Assembly (NCBI RefSeq): GCF_036088315.1
Contig: NZ_CP107996.1
Coordinates: forward strand, 2,932,501-2,996,500
Direction of reading: 5' to 3'
From: Streptomyces sp. NBC_00344
Lineage (GTDB): Bacteria > Actinomycetota > Actinomycetes > Streptomycetales > Streptomycetaceae
DNA: 64,000 nucleotides
Part shown: positions 1 through 8,467 of the stretch, one piece after another
Numbering within the stretch: the first letter of the stretch is position 1
How the letters are laid out: each line of letters starts with the position of its first letter
The notes under the pieces: model-generated
The model's input: only the letters and a program-made list of their open reading frames with translations
Databases searched by the model: none
Told to the model about the DNA's origin: nothing
Program-made: the position numbers and the translations under genes

Positions 1-543
1 GACCAGGTAGTAGAAGTACGCAGGACCCGAGCCGGACAGGGCGGTGGCCGCGTCCTGCCGGCTCTCGGGCACCCGCACGGTCTTCCCCACTCCGCCGAAG
101 ATCTCCTCGGCATGGGTGAGGTGCACCTCGGTTGCGTGACTGCCCGGCGAGATGACGGACATGGCCTCGTCGACCAGGGCCGGGGTGTTGGTCATGACCC
201 GGACCACCGGGGTGCCCGCCGCGAGCCGCTCCTCGAAGTAGGAGGTGGGGATACCCGCCGCGCCGCTGATGATCAGGCGGTCGGCGGGGACGTGCGGGGC
301 AAGCTCGTCGAGCAGCGTGCCCATGTCCTGTGGCTTGACGGTGAGGATGAGGATGCCGGCGCGTTTCGCCGCTTCGGCGTTGGTGACCGCCTCCACGCCG
401 TACCTGCTGCGGAGTTCTTCCGCTCGGGCGGGGCGGCGGGCGGTGACCAGGAGATGGGCCGGGGGCCAGCCGCCGCGGATCATTCCGCTGAGGAGGGCTT
501 CGCCGATCTTGCCCGTGCCTAGGACTGCGACTGTCTGGGCCAT
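1..543 (-). CDS. proC: pyrroline-5-carboxylate reductase, N-terminal part (runs off window)
   Basis: Last step of proline biosynthesis: NAD(P)H reduction of pyrroline-5-carboxylate, in the cytoplasm. The reading frame is open from an ATG at 543 to the window edge (181 codons). The N-terminus carries a Rossmann nucleotide-binding loop (VLGTGKIG at residues 7-14), then the family features LTVKP, SGAAG and, at the edge, the ProC signature SGSGPAYFYYLV. The C-terminal dimerisation part lies outside the window, so completeness cannot be judged. About 120 bases separate its start from the exporter permease upstream, so it probably has its own promoter, but I did not identify one. Confidence 0.95.
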   Translation of the reverse strand, partial: MAQTVAVLGTGKIGEALLSGMIRGGWPPAHLLVTARRPARAEELRSRYGVEAVTNAEAAKRAGILILTVKPQDMGTLLDELAPHVPADRLIISGAAGIPTSYFEERLAAGTPVVRVMTNTPALVDEAMSVISPGSHATEVHLTHAEEIFGGVGKTVRVPESRQDAATALSGSGPAYFYYLV

Positions 544-664
544 GGCTCTGTTCACCTCGCCGGTGGGGATCTTTTCCGTGCGTGGTCATCCTTTCACCGG
601 GCGGTCCGGGGCGCGGCTGGTGTCCGAGGGATGGGCCCCCGCGCCGGGCCGGCCGCGCCTCCTT

Positions 665-1402
665 TCACGCAGTACGCCGTCGCAGGGTGGCCGCACCCAG
701 GGCGAGCACCAGCAGAGCCACCCCTCCGACGATCACCGCGTCACGGAAGAACACAGCTGTGGCGCTCTCGTGGCGCAGTACTTCGTTCATCGCGTCGACC
801 GCGTACGACATCGGCAGGACATTGGAGATGCCCTCGAGGACGGGCTGCATCCGGCCGCGTGGAGTGAACAGGCCGCACAGGAGAAGCTGCGGGAAGATCA
901 CGGCCGGCATGAACTGGACCGCCTGGAATTCCGTAGCGGCGAAGGCCGAGACGAAGAGTCCGAGCGCGGTGCCGAGGAGGGCGTCCAGGAGGGCCACCAG
1001 GAGCAGCAGCCACGGGGAACCTGTGACGTCCAGGTCGAGCAGCCACACCGACAGGGCCGTGGCGACGGCCGACTGGACGACTGCCAGGAGACCGAAGGCC
1101 AGGGCGTAACCGGCGATGATGTCGGATTTGCCGATGGGCAGGGAGAGCAGGCGTTCCAGGGTGCCCGACGTGCGTTCACGCAAGGTCGCGATGGACGTCA
1201 CGAGGAACATGGTGACCAGCGGGAAGATGCCGAGCAGCGAGGCGCCGATCGAGTCGAAGGTCCGGGGCGAAGCGTCGAACACATAGCGCAGCAGGACGAT
1301 CATCACAGCGGGGATCACCAGCAGCAGTGCGATCGTGCGGGGGTCGTGGCGCAGCTGCCGCAGGACCCGGGCGGCGGTGGCGAGGGTGTGGTTCAGCGTC
1401 AT
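665..1402 (-). CDS. ABC-2 type exporter, permease subunit
   Basis: Integral membrane subunit of an ABC-2 type exporter. The 245-residue protein has about six hydrophobic segments: residues ~25-42, ~55-72, ~98-122, ~130-152, ~165-180 and ~217-238. The family feature LRERTSGTLERLL, seen in the cytoplasmic loop of ABC-2 permeases, lies near residue 75. The ATG overlaps the stop of the upstream ATPase gene by four bases (ATGA), so the two are translationally coupled and form one exporter. The substrate cannot be read from the sequence; relatives are annotated as drug or lipid exporters. The divergent-looking region to proC holds no recognisable terminator. Confidence 0.9.
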   Translation of the reverse strand: MTLNHTLATAARVLRQLRHDPRTIALLLVIPAVMIVLLRYVFDASPRTFDSIGASLLGIFPLVTMFLVTSIATLRERTSGTLERLLSLPIGKSDIIAGYALAFGLLAVVQSAVATALSVWLLDLDVTGSPWLLLLVALLDALLGTALGLFVSAFAATEFQAVQFMPAVIFPQLLLCGLFTPRGRMQPVLEGISNVLPMSYAVDAMNEVLRHESATAVFFRDAVIVGGVALLVLALGAATLRRRTA

Positions 1403-2139
1403 CGGGACATCTCCTGGGTCGCCCGGGCTGCGTCCACCAGGTGGAGGAAGGCTTCCTCGACGGTCGGAGAGCCGGTACGGGTGCGCAGTTCGTCGGGGGT
1501 GCCGTCCGCCAGGATTTCTCCCTCGCGCATCAGCAGCAGCCGGTGGCAGCGTTCGGCCTCGTCCATGACGTGCGAGGAGACCAGGAGGGTGGTTCCGGTC
1601 CCGGCGAGGCTGTGGAACAGCTCCCAGAGGTCTCTGCGCAGGACCGGGTCGAGGCCGACCGTCGGCTCGTCGAGTACCAGGAGTTCCGGGGCGCCGAGCA
1701 GGGCAACCGCCAGCGAGACCCTGCTCCGCTGGCCGCCCGAGAGATTGCCTGCCAGGGAGTCGGCTTGGGTGGTCAGGTCGACCCGGCCGATGGCGCGGGA
1801 GACGTCGTCGCGGACGCCGAGGATCGCGGCGAAGTAGTCCAGGTTCTGGCGGACGGTGAGGTCGTCGTAGACCGATGGGGCCTGGGTGACGTATCCGATG
1901 CGCCGGCGCAGCGGGGCGGAGCCGGCGGGCCGGTCGAGGACGGTGAGCGCGCCGGTGACCTTTGCCTGGGTGCCTACCACCGAGCGCATCAGCGTGGACT
2001 TGCCGCAGCCGGAAGGCCCGAGCAGGCCGGTGATCCGGCCTCGCGGCACGGTGAAGTGCAGATCGTGCAGGACGGTTCGGGCGCCCCGTACGACGGTGAG
2101 GTTCTGGGCGGCGACGGCAGCCCCCTGGGAATTCATCAT
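1399..2139 (-). CDS. ABC exporter, ATP-binding subunit
   Basis: ATPase partner of the downstream permease. A Walker A loop (GPSGCGKST near residue 42), an LSGGQ-type signature (NLSGGQRSRV) and Walker B (LLVLDEPTVGLD) are all present, followed by the H-loop SSHVMDEAERC. I chose the ATG at 2139 (246 residues). An upstream in-frame TTG at 2175 exists, but a promoter TTGACG-N17-GATTAT ends seven bases before 2139, which suggests a leaderless transcript beginning at this ATG or at the adjacent ATG at 2136. An 18-base palindrome covers the start. The two genes form one operon. Substrate unknown. Confidence 0.92.
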   Translation of the reverse strand: MMNSQGAAVAAQNLTVVRGARTVLHDLHFTVPRGRITGLLGPSGCGKSTLMRSVVGTQAKVTGALTVLDRPAGSAPLRRRIGYVTQAPSVYDDLTVRQNLDYFAAILGVRDDVSRAIGRVDLTTQADSLAGNLSGGQRSRVSLAVALLGAPELLVLDEPTVGLDPVLRRDLWELFHSLAGTGTTLLVSSHVMDEAERCHRLLLMREGEILADGTPDELRTRTGSPTVEEAFLHLVDAARATQEMSR

Positions 2140-2148
2140 GTGATGAAT
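2131..2148. promoter_or_regulatory. palindromic operator at the exporter start
   Basis: ATTCATCA-TG-TGATGAAT is a perfect 8+8 inverted repeat with a two-base centre. It covers the -10 element and the proposed transcription/translation start of the ABC ATPase gene, an ideal position for a dimeric repressor (TetR, GntR or MarR type). No regulator gene is adjacent, so the cognate protein is unknown. Confidence 0.7.
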
Positions 2149-2175
2149 AATCTTCCTGAGGGGCCGATGCGTCAA
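2140..2175 (-). promoter_or_regulatory. housekeeping-type promoter of the ABC exporter operon
   Basis: On the minus strand TTGACG (2170-2175) is followed by exactly 17 bases and GATTAT (2147-2152), then 7 bases to the ATG at 2139. This is a good HrdB-like promoter and predicts a leaderless mRNA. Confidence 0.65.
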
Positions 2176-2184
2176 GGGCGGCGG

Positions 2185-2949
2185 TCAGTTGAGTGCGACG
2201 CTGAGATCCACGACATACGCCTCGTCGACCGTGCCGCCCGGGAAGAGCTCCCTCAGCACGGCGCGCTCCCGCGCGATGAAGCCGGCGGTGGCCTCACTGC
2301 CGAGCACCAGGAACGCCGAGTGACTCGCCAGATTGGCGAGATGCGTGTCGAGCGGGACACGGCGGCTCCAGCGCACGCTCCGCCGGACGAAGTCAAGGCC
2401 GCCCGACATGGCCCGGCTCCGGTCGGAGCTGCCGTGCGCGCCCGCGTCACCACCGGCGGGGGCGGCGGCACCGAAGAACCGGCGGACCCGGAGGTCCTGT
2501 TCGGCGATCCACCGCACCTCGTGGTCCGAGATGTTCCACCACAGGGCGAGCGCACCGCCGGGGCGCAGCACGCGCATCGCCTCGGGCGCTGACCGGGCCG
2601 GGTCTGTCCAGTGCCAGGACTGGGCGTACGTGAGGAAGTCGGCCGACGCACCGGCGAGCGGGAGGTGGTTTCCGTCGCCCCGCACGATCGGTACGCCGGG
2701 AAGGGTGCGGCGGAACTCTTCGGTCATGCCGTCGCCCGGCTCGACGGCGACGACCCGGGCGCCGCGTCCGTGCAGCAGGGCCGTCGCTATGCCGGTTCCG
2801 GCGCCGATGTCGGCGACCGCCGCGCCGGCGAGCGGGCGGCCCGCGATGTCCTCGATCCCGTCGAGGAGGGCCTGCGGGTAGGAGGGGCGGTTGGCGGCGT
2901 AGGCGGCGGCCGCCGCGTTGAAGGAGTGCGCGCGTGAGGTGCTCGTCAT
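2185..2949 (-). CDS. class I SAM-dependent methyltransferase (paralogue A)
   Basis: A 254-residue methyltransferase of the small-molecule/UbiE-like type. Motif I (VADIGAGTGIAT, near residue 50) binds S-adenosylmethionine; an acidic motif follows (VVAVEPGDGM), then the conserved YAQSWHWTDP and RVLRPGGALALWWN segments. The substrate is not predictable. I chose the ATG at 2949, which has AGGATGA about eight bases upstream, over the in-frame ATG at 2958. It is clearly related to the methyltransferase at 3604-4359, sharing the YAQSWHWT and VLRP.G.LALWWN blocks. The pair flanks a small membrane protein gene on the opposite strand. Confidence 0.88.
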   Translation of the reverse strand: MTSTSRAHSFNAAAAAYAANRPSYPQALLDGIEDIAGRPLAGAAVADIGAGTGIATALLHGRGARVVAVEPGDGMTEEFRRTLPGVPIVRGDGNHLPLAGASADFLTYAQSWHWTDPARSAPEAMRVLRPGGALALWWNISDHEVRWIAEQDLRVRRFFGAAAPAGGDAGAHGSSDRSRAMSGGLDFVRRSVRWSRRVPLDTHLANLASHSAFLVLGSEATAGFIARERAVLRELFPGGTVDEAYVVDLSVALN

Positions 2950-3053
2950 ACCGGTCATCCTGCCCACGGGGCGGGGCTTCGCCCCGATGTTCAGGGGTGG
3001 GTCAGGGTCATCCCCGATGGTGTGCGGCGGGGCGCCGGGCGGACCGTGGCGGT

Positions 3054-3512
3054 ATGACGCAGAACGATGAGATGTCCAAGTCCGAGCAGCGCAGTCTCGC
3101 TCTCGCCTCCGCGACGCTCGGGCCGTGGCGGGCCGCGGCGGCGGTCGGCGCGCTGGGCGGCGGGGTGGCCCTCGGGGTCTCCACGATCGCGGAGGGGATG
3201 GGCGCGCACGCGGCGGCCACGGCCGTCTCCGTCGCCCTGACGCTGTTCTTCCTGGTGGGCGGAGCGGGAGCCGCGATGGGCGGACGGTCCGCCGCGGCGG
3301 CCGACCGGAGGATCCGGCGGTGGGCGGTGGCACACTCCTGGCGGGTCGCGGCGGTCCCGGCCGTGCTGATGGCCGTGTCGGACGTGCTGGTCCGGCAGTT
3401 GCTGAGCTCCGAAGGGTTCTTCTCGAGTGTCGGCGACGGCATCTGGCGCGGGATCGTCGTCGGCGGCGTGGTGGGGCTGGTGGGGCGTTACGGCGGTGGG
3501 CGGCGCGGCTGA
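3054..3512 (+). CDS. small conserved membrane protein of unknown function
   Basis: A 152-residue protein with four likely membrane segments (residues ~27-47, ~55-75, ~97-112 and ~128-145) and a basic C-terminus ending GRRG. No catalytic motif is visible and I do not recognise the family. I chose the ATG at 3054, the first Met of the continuous conserved-looking stretch; MSKSEQ seven codons later is an alternative. It is divergent from methyltransferase A and convergent with methyltransferase B. A tandem repeat follows its stop codon. Confidence 0.7.
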   Translation: MTQNDEMSKSEQRSLALASATLGPWRAAAAVGALGGGVALGVSTIAEGMGAHAAATAVSVALTLFFLVGGAGAAMGGRSAAAADRRIRRWAVAHSWRVAAVPAVLMAVSDVLVRQLLSSEGFFSSVGDGIWRGIVVGGVVGLVGRYGGGRRG

Positions 3513-3529
3513 GGGATGTCAGACGCGCG

Positions 3530-3591
3530 GCTCGCGGCGCCTGCGACCTCCCGGTTAACGGCTCGCGGCGCCTGCGACCTCCCGGTCAACG
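3530..3591. repeat. two-copy 31-bp tandem repeat
   Basis: Two head-to-tail copies of a 31-base unit beginning GCTCGCGGCGCCTGCGACCT, at 3530-3560 and 3561-3591. They differ at one base (GTTAAC in copy 1, GTCAAC in copy 2). The repeat sits in the 91-base gap between two convergent genes, where variation would be tolerated. Confidence 0.85.
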
Positions 3592-3603
3592 GTGGGACGG
3601 CCC

Positions 3604-4359
3604 TCAGCCAGCAGGCTTGCGGACCGCGGTGAGGTTGATGATGTATTCCTCCTTCACCATTCCGTCAGGGAAGGTCCGCAGGAGTTCGGAGCGCTCGTCC
3701 GCCAGTACCGGGGCCGCCTTCTCTTCGTCCGCGGCGAGCTGGGACCGGCTGCCCAGCCGGGCGATGTGGGTGTCGACGGTGACTTCGCGGCTCCAGTGGA
3801 GACGGCGAAAGGCGGGGGCCAGGCCGTCGTACAGCGAATTGATGACGACCGGGGCCTTGGGGGACGAGCTGTACCGCCGGAAGTCGGGGAGGCGTTCGCA
3901 CAGGCGCGCCTCTTGTTCCGTGGCCCAGGTCGCGGCCGGGTCGGGAGAGTTCCACCACAGGGCCAGGACACCCCGTGGTCTGAGCACGCGCAGGGCTTCG
4001 GGGACCGAGCGGGTCGGTTCGGTCCAGTGCCAGGACTGGGCGTAGGTGACGAAGTCGGCGCTGCCCGAGGCGACGGGCAGCGCGTCCCCCTCGCCCCGGA
4101 CCAGCGGGATGTCCGGGTGGGTGGTGCGCAGTTGCGCGGCCATACCGGGCCCCGGTTCGACCGCCAGGACCTCGGCGCCGCGGTCCCGCATCAGGCCGGT
4201 GGCTATCCCGGTGCCCGCACCGACATCGATGACGTAGGCCCCCCTGAACGCACGGTGGGCCATTTCCTCGACCGCGTCGAAGAGCGCCGGCGGGTACCCG
4301 GGACGTGCCGCCGCGTACCGTGCGGCGCCCGAGTCGGAGGACAGTGCGAGTTCCGTCAT
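3604..4359 (-). CDS. class I SAM-dependent methyltransferase (paralogue B)
   Basis: A 251-residue methyltransferase with motif I VIDVGAGTGIAT, the acidic loop VLAVEPGPGM, and the same YAQSWHWTEP and RVLRPRGVLALWWN blocks as the protein encoded at 2185-2949. The two are evidently paralogues. The C-terminal part has the same LGSRSQL / LRTFPDG / EEYIINL layout. The start is the ATG at 4359, preceded by GGGAGG nine bases upstream; an in-frame ATG at 4368 sits too close to that site. The substrate is unknown. Confidence 0.88.
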   Translation of the reverse strand: MTELALSSDSGAARYAAARPGYPPALFDAVEEMAHRAFRGAYVIDVGAGTGIATGLMRDRGAEVLAVEPGPGMAAQLRTTHPDIPLVRGEGDALPVASGSADFVTYAQSWHWTEPTRSVPEALRVLRPRGVLALWWNSPDPAATWATEQEARLCERLPDFRRYSSSPKAPVVINSLYDGLAPAFRRLHWSREVTVDTHIARLGSRSQLAADEEKAAPVLADERSELLRTFPDGMVKEEYIINLTAVRKPAG

Positions 4360-4414
4360 GTCAGACATCCTCCCGGCCGAGAGCCTCGGGGACCAGAGCC
4401 CTCCTGCCGATTGT

Positions 4415-4918
4415 TCACCGCTTCCGCCCCGGCTTTCCGCGGGCTGCCGGATTCCCGGCGCGAGCGCCCCGCCGCTTTTCGTACTGCGCGAGGGCGCTCT
4501 CGTACTCACTGCGGAGCAGCTGTTCCCCCGGAGCCTCCGTGAGGGAGCGCAAGAAGTAGGCGAGGAGCGAGCCGATGAAGCCGATCGCCTTGAGGCTGCG
4601 CAGGGATTCCTCACGGGCCGGGTCGGCGGGGCGGCGGCGGAAGCCGTCCCAGGTGCGGGCGAAGGCGAGGGCGCTGCAGACCGCGAAGACGACGACGAAG
4701 AGGACCGCGACGAAGCTGCCGACGTCGGCGATCCGTACGCCCTGGTAGGCGAATCGCATCACCAGGCAGGAGGCGGCGGCGGCGATCAGAGAACCGCAGG
4801 CGACACCGGCGCGTCGCAGCCCGTACCGGCCGTCGTGGCCGACCCAGGTCGTACCGAAGAAACGCATGGACTCGGGCTGCGGCCCACCGGGGGTGGCGCT
4901 CTCGCTGTTCTCACTCAC
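4415..4918 (-). CDS. conserved membrane protein
   Basis: A protein of about 167 residues with two or three hydrophobic segments (residues ~40-60, ~68-92 and possibly ~117-130) and a strongly basic tail (KRRGARAGN...KPGRKR). I chose the GTG at 4918 with AGGGGA about 11 bases upstream. An in-frame ATG at 4972 would add 18 residues but has no ribosome site and overlaps the ilvD terminator. I do not recognise a functional family. It lies downstream of ilvD on the same strand but is separated from it by a strong terminator, so it is probably transcribed alone. Confidence 0.75.
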   Translation of the reverse strand: MSENSESATPGGPQPESMRFFGTTWVGHDGRYGLRRAGVACGSLIAAAASCLVMRFAYQGVRIADVGSFVAVLFVVVFAVCSALAFARTWDGFRRRPADPAREESLRSLKAIGFIGSLLAYFLRSLTEAPGEQLLRSEYESALAQYEKRRGARAGNPAARGKPGRKR

Positions 4919-4972
4919 AGCGTCGATTATCCCCTGCCGCCATCCCCCCGGATCCGGATGCCCGTCACCCAT

Positions 4973-5018
4973 GGGACCGGCCCGCGGCCCGTGGTCGCAC
5001 GGGCCGCGGGCCGGTCCC
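4973..5018 (-). terminator. ilvD transcription terminator (20-bp perfect stem)
   Basis: The arms 4973-4992 and 4999-5018 are perfectly complementary over 20 bases around a six-base loop (GGTCGC). The hairpin begins 14 bases beyond the ilvD stop. It has no T-tract, as is usual in Streptomyces. Confidence 0.85.
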
Positions 5019-5031
5019 GGAGCAGCGGGTC

Positions 5032-6882
5032 TCAGCCGAGCTTCGAGCTGTCCCGGACGGCACCGCGGTCGGCGCTGGTGGCCATCGCCGCGTACGCCTT
5101 CAGCGCCTGGGACACCTTGCGCTCGCGGCCGGCCGGGGCGTACACGCCGTTCAGCGCGGTTCGCCGGGCGGCGAGGTCCTCGTCGGGGACCAGGAGTTCG
5201 ATGGTGCGGCCGGGGATGTCGATACGGATCCGGTCGCCGTCCTCGACGAGCGCGATGGTGCCGCCGGATGCGGCCTCCGGCGACGCGTGACCGATGGAGA
5301 GACCCGATGTGCCACCGGAGAAACGGCCGTCGGTCACCAGCGCGCAGGCCTTGCCGAGCCCACGTCCCTTGAGAAAGGACGTGGGGTAGAGCATTTCCTG
5401 CATACCGGGGCCGCCCTTGGGACCCTCGTAGCGGATGACGACGACGTCACCCTCCTTGATCTCCTTGCGGAGGATCTTGTCGACGGCCTCCTCCTGCGAC
5501 TCGCAGACCACGGCGGGCCCCTCGAAGGTCCAGATCGACTCGTCGACGCCGGCCGTCTTCACGACACAGCCGTCCACCGCGAGGTTGCCCTTGAGGACCG
5601 CGAGGCCACCGTCCGCGGAGTACGCGTGCTCCACGTCGCGGATGCAGCCGCCCGCCGCGTCCAGGTCGAGGTCGGCCCAGCGCTCGGACTGCGAGAAGGC
5701 CGTGGCGGAGCGGACGCAGCCGGGGGCGGCGTGCCACAGCTCGACGGCCTCCGGCGTAGGGGAGCCGCCGCGCACGTCCCAGGTCTTCAGCCAGTCGGCG
5801 AGCGTCGGGGAGTGCACGGAGTGGACGTCCTCGTTCAGCATGCCGCCGCGGTACAGCTCGCCGAGGATGGCGGGGATGCCGCCGGCCCGGTGCACGTCCT
5901 CCATGTAGTACGTGCCGCCCGGGGCGACGTTCGGGGCGACCTTGGAGAGACAGGGCACCCGCCGGGAGACCGCGTCCATGTCGTCGAGGCCGTAGGCGAG
6001 CTCCGCCTCCTGCGCCGCGGCGAGCAGATGCAGGATGGTGTTGGTCGAGCCGCCCATGGAGATGTCCAGCGCCATGGCGTTGTCGAAAGCGGCGCGGGTA
6101 CCGATGGCGCGGGGCAGTACGGTCTCGTCGTCCTGCTCGTAGTAGCGCTTGGCGATGTCCACGACGGTCCGGCCGGCGTCCTCGTACAGCGCCTTGCGCG
6201 CGGTGTGGGTGGCCAGGACCGAGCCGTTGCCGGGCAGCGACAGGCCCAGGGCTTCCGTCAGGCAGTTCATCGAGTTCGCGGTGAACATGCCGGAGCAGCT
6301 GCCGCAGGTGGGGCAGGCGTTCTCCTCGATACGGAGGATGTCCTCGTCGGAGACGTTCTCGTTCACCGCGTCACTGATCGCGTTGATCAGGTCGAGCTTG
6401 CGGACCGTGCCGTCGACGAGGGTGGCCTTGCCGGCCTCCATCGGACCGCCGGAGACAAAGACGGTGGGGATGTTGAGGCGCATCGCGGCCATCAGCATGC
6501 CAGGGGTGATCTTGTCGCAGTTGGAGATGCAGATCAGGGCGTCCGCGCAGTGGGCCTCGACCATGTATTCGACGCTGTCGGCGATGAGATCGCGGGACGG
6601 CAGGCTGTAGAGCATGCCGCCGTGTCCCATCGCGATGCCGTCGTCCACGGCGATGGTGTTGAACTCGCGGGGCACGGCACCCGCCGCCTTGATCGCCTCG
6701 GAGACGATCCGGCCCACCGGCTGGAGGTGGGTGTGTCCGGGCACGAACTCGGTGAACGAGTTGGCCACCGCGATGATCGGCTTGCCGATGTCCGCGCTTG
6801 CTACGCCCGAAGCCCGCATAAGGGCGCGTGCGCCCGCCATGTTGCGGCCGTGGGTGACTGTGCGGGACCTCAGCTCGGGCAT
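5032..6882 (-). CDS. ilvD: dihydroxy-acid dehydratase
   Basis: Iron-sulfur enzyme of valine, leucine and isoleucine biosynthesis that dehydrates 2,3-dihydroxy-acids to 2-keto acids. The 616-residue length is typical. The IlvD/EDD signatures are present: [11 protein letters not shown] near residue 122, the second cluster Cys in [19 protein letters not shown] near residue 193, and the C-terminal [19 protein letters not shown]. The start is the ATG at 6882, preceded by AAAGGAG at a good distance; the frame extends upstream but that part lacks family similarity. Regulation may involve the palindrome at 6938-6960. A strong terminator follows. Confidence 0.97.
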   Translation of the reverse strand: MPELRSRTVTHGRNMAGARALMRASGVASADIGKPIIAVANSFTEFVPGHTHLQPVGRIVSEAIKAAGAVPREFNTIAVDDGIAMGHGGMLYSLPSRDLIADSVEYMVEAHCADALICISNCDKITPGMLMAAMRLNIPTVFVSGGPMEAGKATLVDGTVRKLDLINAISDAVNENVSDEDILRIEENACPTCGSCSGMFTANSMNCLTEALGLSLPGNGSVLATHTARKALYEDAGRTVVDIAKRYYEQDDETVLPRAIGTRAAFDNAMALDISMGGSTNTILHLLAAAQEAELAYGLDDMDAVSRRVPCLSKVAPNVAPGGTYYMEDVHRAGGIPAILGELYRGGMLNEDVHSVHSPTLADWLKTWDVRGGSPTPEAVELWHAAPGCVRSATAFSQSERWADLDLDAAGGCIRDVEHAYSADGGLAVLKGNLAVDGCVVKTAGVDESIWTFEGPAVVCESQEEAVDKILRKEIKEGDVVVIRYEGPKGGPGMQEMLYPTSFLKGRGLGKACALVTDGRFSGGTSGLSIGHASPEAASGGTIALVEDGDRIRIDIPGRTIELLVPDEDLAARRTALNGVYAPAGRERKVSQALKAYAAMATSADRGAVRDSSKLG

Positions 6883-6937
6883 CGTGGCTCGCTCCTTTGG
6901 CAGAATGGACTGCTGTCGAGGGTACGCCTGCTTCCAG

Positions 6938-6960
6938 GATCCGGACACGCTGTCCGGATC
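6938..6960. promoter_or_regulatory. 10+10 bp palindrome between tetR-like gene and ilvD
   Basis: GATCCGGACA-CGC-TGTCCGGATC is a perfect inverted repeat 43 bases beyond the TetR-type gene's stop and 55 bases before ilvD. It could terminate the upstream gene, or act as an operator over the ilvD promoter region (a possible -10 TACCCT lies just downstream on the minus strand). Confidence 0.6.
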
Positions 6961-7003
6961 GCGGGACGAGGGTGTGCGCTGTGCGGACGCCGGCCCGCCG
7001 ATG

Positions 7004-7630
7004 TCACGCCGGGTCCGGCTCCGTCAGGTACCTCTGGAGCGTCGGCGCCACCATCGCGACGATCTCATCGACGTCCGCCGAGGCCATCGGCTCCACCTCG
7101 ATCACATACCTCAGCATCGCGATCCCGATCATGTGCGAGGCGGCCAGCTCCGCCCGGAACTGCGGTTTGGGCACCTTCAGGTCCGCCGCGACTCGTTCCA
7201 GGACCCGCTGCAGCACAAAGCCCCGCAGCACCTTCGCCGCCGCCTCGTGGGTCAGAGCGGAACGGACGATCGCGAGGAGCGGGGCGCGGCTGCTCGGGTT
7301 CTCCCAGATACCGAGGAAGTGGCGGGCCAGGCGTTCGCCGATGCCCTCGGGGCCGGCGCCGATCAGTGCGGGAACGAGCTGGGACGGGTCCATCGTCACT
7401 TCGATCGCCGCCGCGAACACCTCGTCCTTGGTGCCGAAGTAGTGGTGGACGAGCGCCGGGTCCACACCGGCCCTCTTGGCGATACCGCGGACGGACGTCT
7501 TGTCGTACCCCCGCTCCGAGAATTCCGTACGGGCGGACTCCAGGATCCGCTCCCGGGCGCCGGGGCCGTCGGCGGCCGGGTTGCTGGGCGGTCTGCCTCT
7601 GCGGCGGCGGGCCGGGGTCGGCTCGGTCAC
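7004..7630 (-). CDS. TetR-family transcriptional regulator
   Basis: A 208-residue repressor. After a basic leader ([11 protein letters not shown]), the TetR helix-turn-helix spans about residues 25-70 ([48 protein letters not shown] region). The remainder is the ligand-binding domain. The GTG start at 7630 overlaps the stop of the upstream isomerase gene (GTGA), so it is translationally coupled to it. Its targets are unknown; the palindrome at 6938-6960 downstream is one candidate site. The effector cannot be predicted. Confidence 0.92.
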   Translation of the reverse strand: MTEPTPARRRRGRPPSNPAADGPGARERILESARTEFSERGYDKTSVRGIAKRAGVDPALVHHYFGTKDEVFAAAIEVTMDPSQLVPALIGAGPEGIGERLARHFLGIWENPSSRAPLLAIVRSALTHEAAAKVLRGFVLQRVLERVAADLKVPKPQFRAELAASHMIGIAMLRYVIEVEPMASADVDEIVAMVAPTLQRYLTEPDPA

Positions 7631-8445
7631 GGTCGGTGGGCCCTGCTGGCGAGGTGGAGGCGCGTGAAGGCGAGCGCCTCCGCCAGATCCGCTTCGCGTT
7701 CGGCCGCCGACATGGCCCGGCGGGTGTTGACCTCGATGACGACATGGCCGTCGAAGCCGGTGCTCGCCAGCCCTTCGAGAAGCTCGGCGCAGGGCTGGGT
7801 GCCGCGGCCCGGCACCAGATGTTCGTCCTTGCCGGAGCCCCGGCCGTCCGCGAGATGGACATGGGCCAGTCGCGAGCCCATCCGGTCGATCATCGCCATG
7901 GCGTCCGTGCGGGCCGTCGCGGTGTGTGAGAGGTCGACCGTGAAGTGGCGGTAGTCGTCCTTGGTGACGTCCCAGTCCGGGGCGTAGGCCAGCATCTCGC
8001 GGTCACGGTAGCGCCAGGGATACATGTTCTCGACGGCGAAGCGGACATCCGTCTCGTCGGCCATCCGCCAGATACCGCTCACGAAGTCACGGGCGTAGTT
8101 CCGTTGCCAGCGGAAGGGCGGATGCACCACCACGGTGGAGGCCCCGAGCTTCTCGGCGGCGGCGCGGGCCCGCTGGAGCTTTGTCCACGGGTCCGTCGAC
8201 CACACCCGCTGGGTGATCAGCAGACAGGGCGCGTGCACCGCGAGGATCGGCACCCGGTGATAGTCGGAGAGACCCCGCAGCGCTTCGATGTCCTGGCTGA
8301 CGGGGTCGGTCCACACCATCACCTCGACCCCGTCGTAGCCGAGGCGCGCGGCGATCTCGAAGGCCGTCGCCGTCGACTCCGGATACACGGACGCCGTGGA
8401 CAGCGCGACCTTCGCATCCGGGATGCGCACCACTGGTTCTGCCAC
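7627..8445 (-). CDS. sugar phosphate isomerase/epimerase-like TIM-barrel protein
   Basis: Xylose-isomerase-like/AP-endonuclease-2-like TIM barrel of about 272 residues. The metal-site residues typical of this fold are visible: [43 protein letters not shown] and VIEVN, each carrying the expected Glu, His or Asp. The substrate is unknown. I favour the GTG at 8445, because the frame further upstream overlaps the Ppx/GppA gene and looks unrelated; its ribosome site is weak, so the start is uncertain. The stop overlaps the TetR start, and the upstream Ppx gene ends 22 bases before, giving a three-gene operon. Confidence 0.85.
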   Translation of the reverse strand: MAEPVVRIPDAKVALSTASVYPESTATAFEIAARLGYDGVEVMVWTDPVSQDIEALRGLSDYHRVPILAVHAPCLLITQRVWSTDPWTKLQRARAAAEKLGASTVVVHPPFRWQRNYARDFVSGIWRMADETDVRFAVENMYPWRYRDREMLAYAPDWDVTKDDYRHFTVDLSHTATARTDAMAMIDRMGSRLAHVHLADGRGSGKDEHLVPGRGTQPCAELLEGLASTGFDGHVVIEVNTRRAMSAAEREADLAEALAFTRLHLASRAHRP

Positions 8446-8467
8446 GGAGACAGGGTACGGGCCTGCG

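Noticed and set aside
5287..7929. 880-codon plus-strand frame opposite ilvD and the TetR gene
   Set aside because: It crosses two well-supported minus-strand genes and their gap and shows no protein family features; it is a mirror frame.
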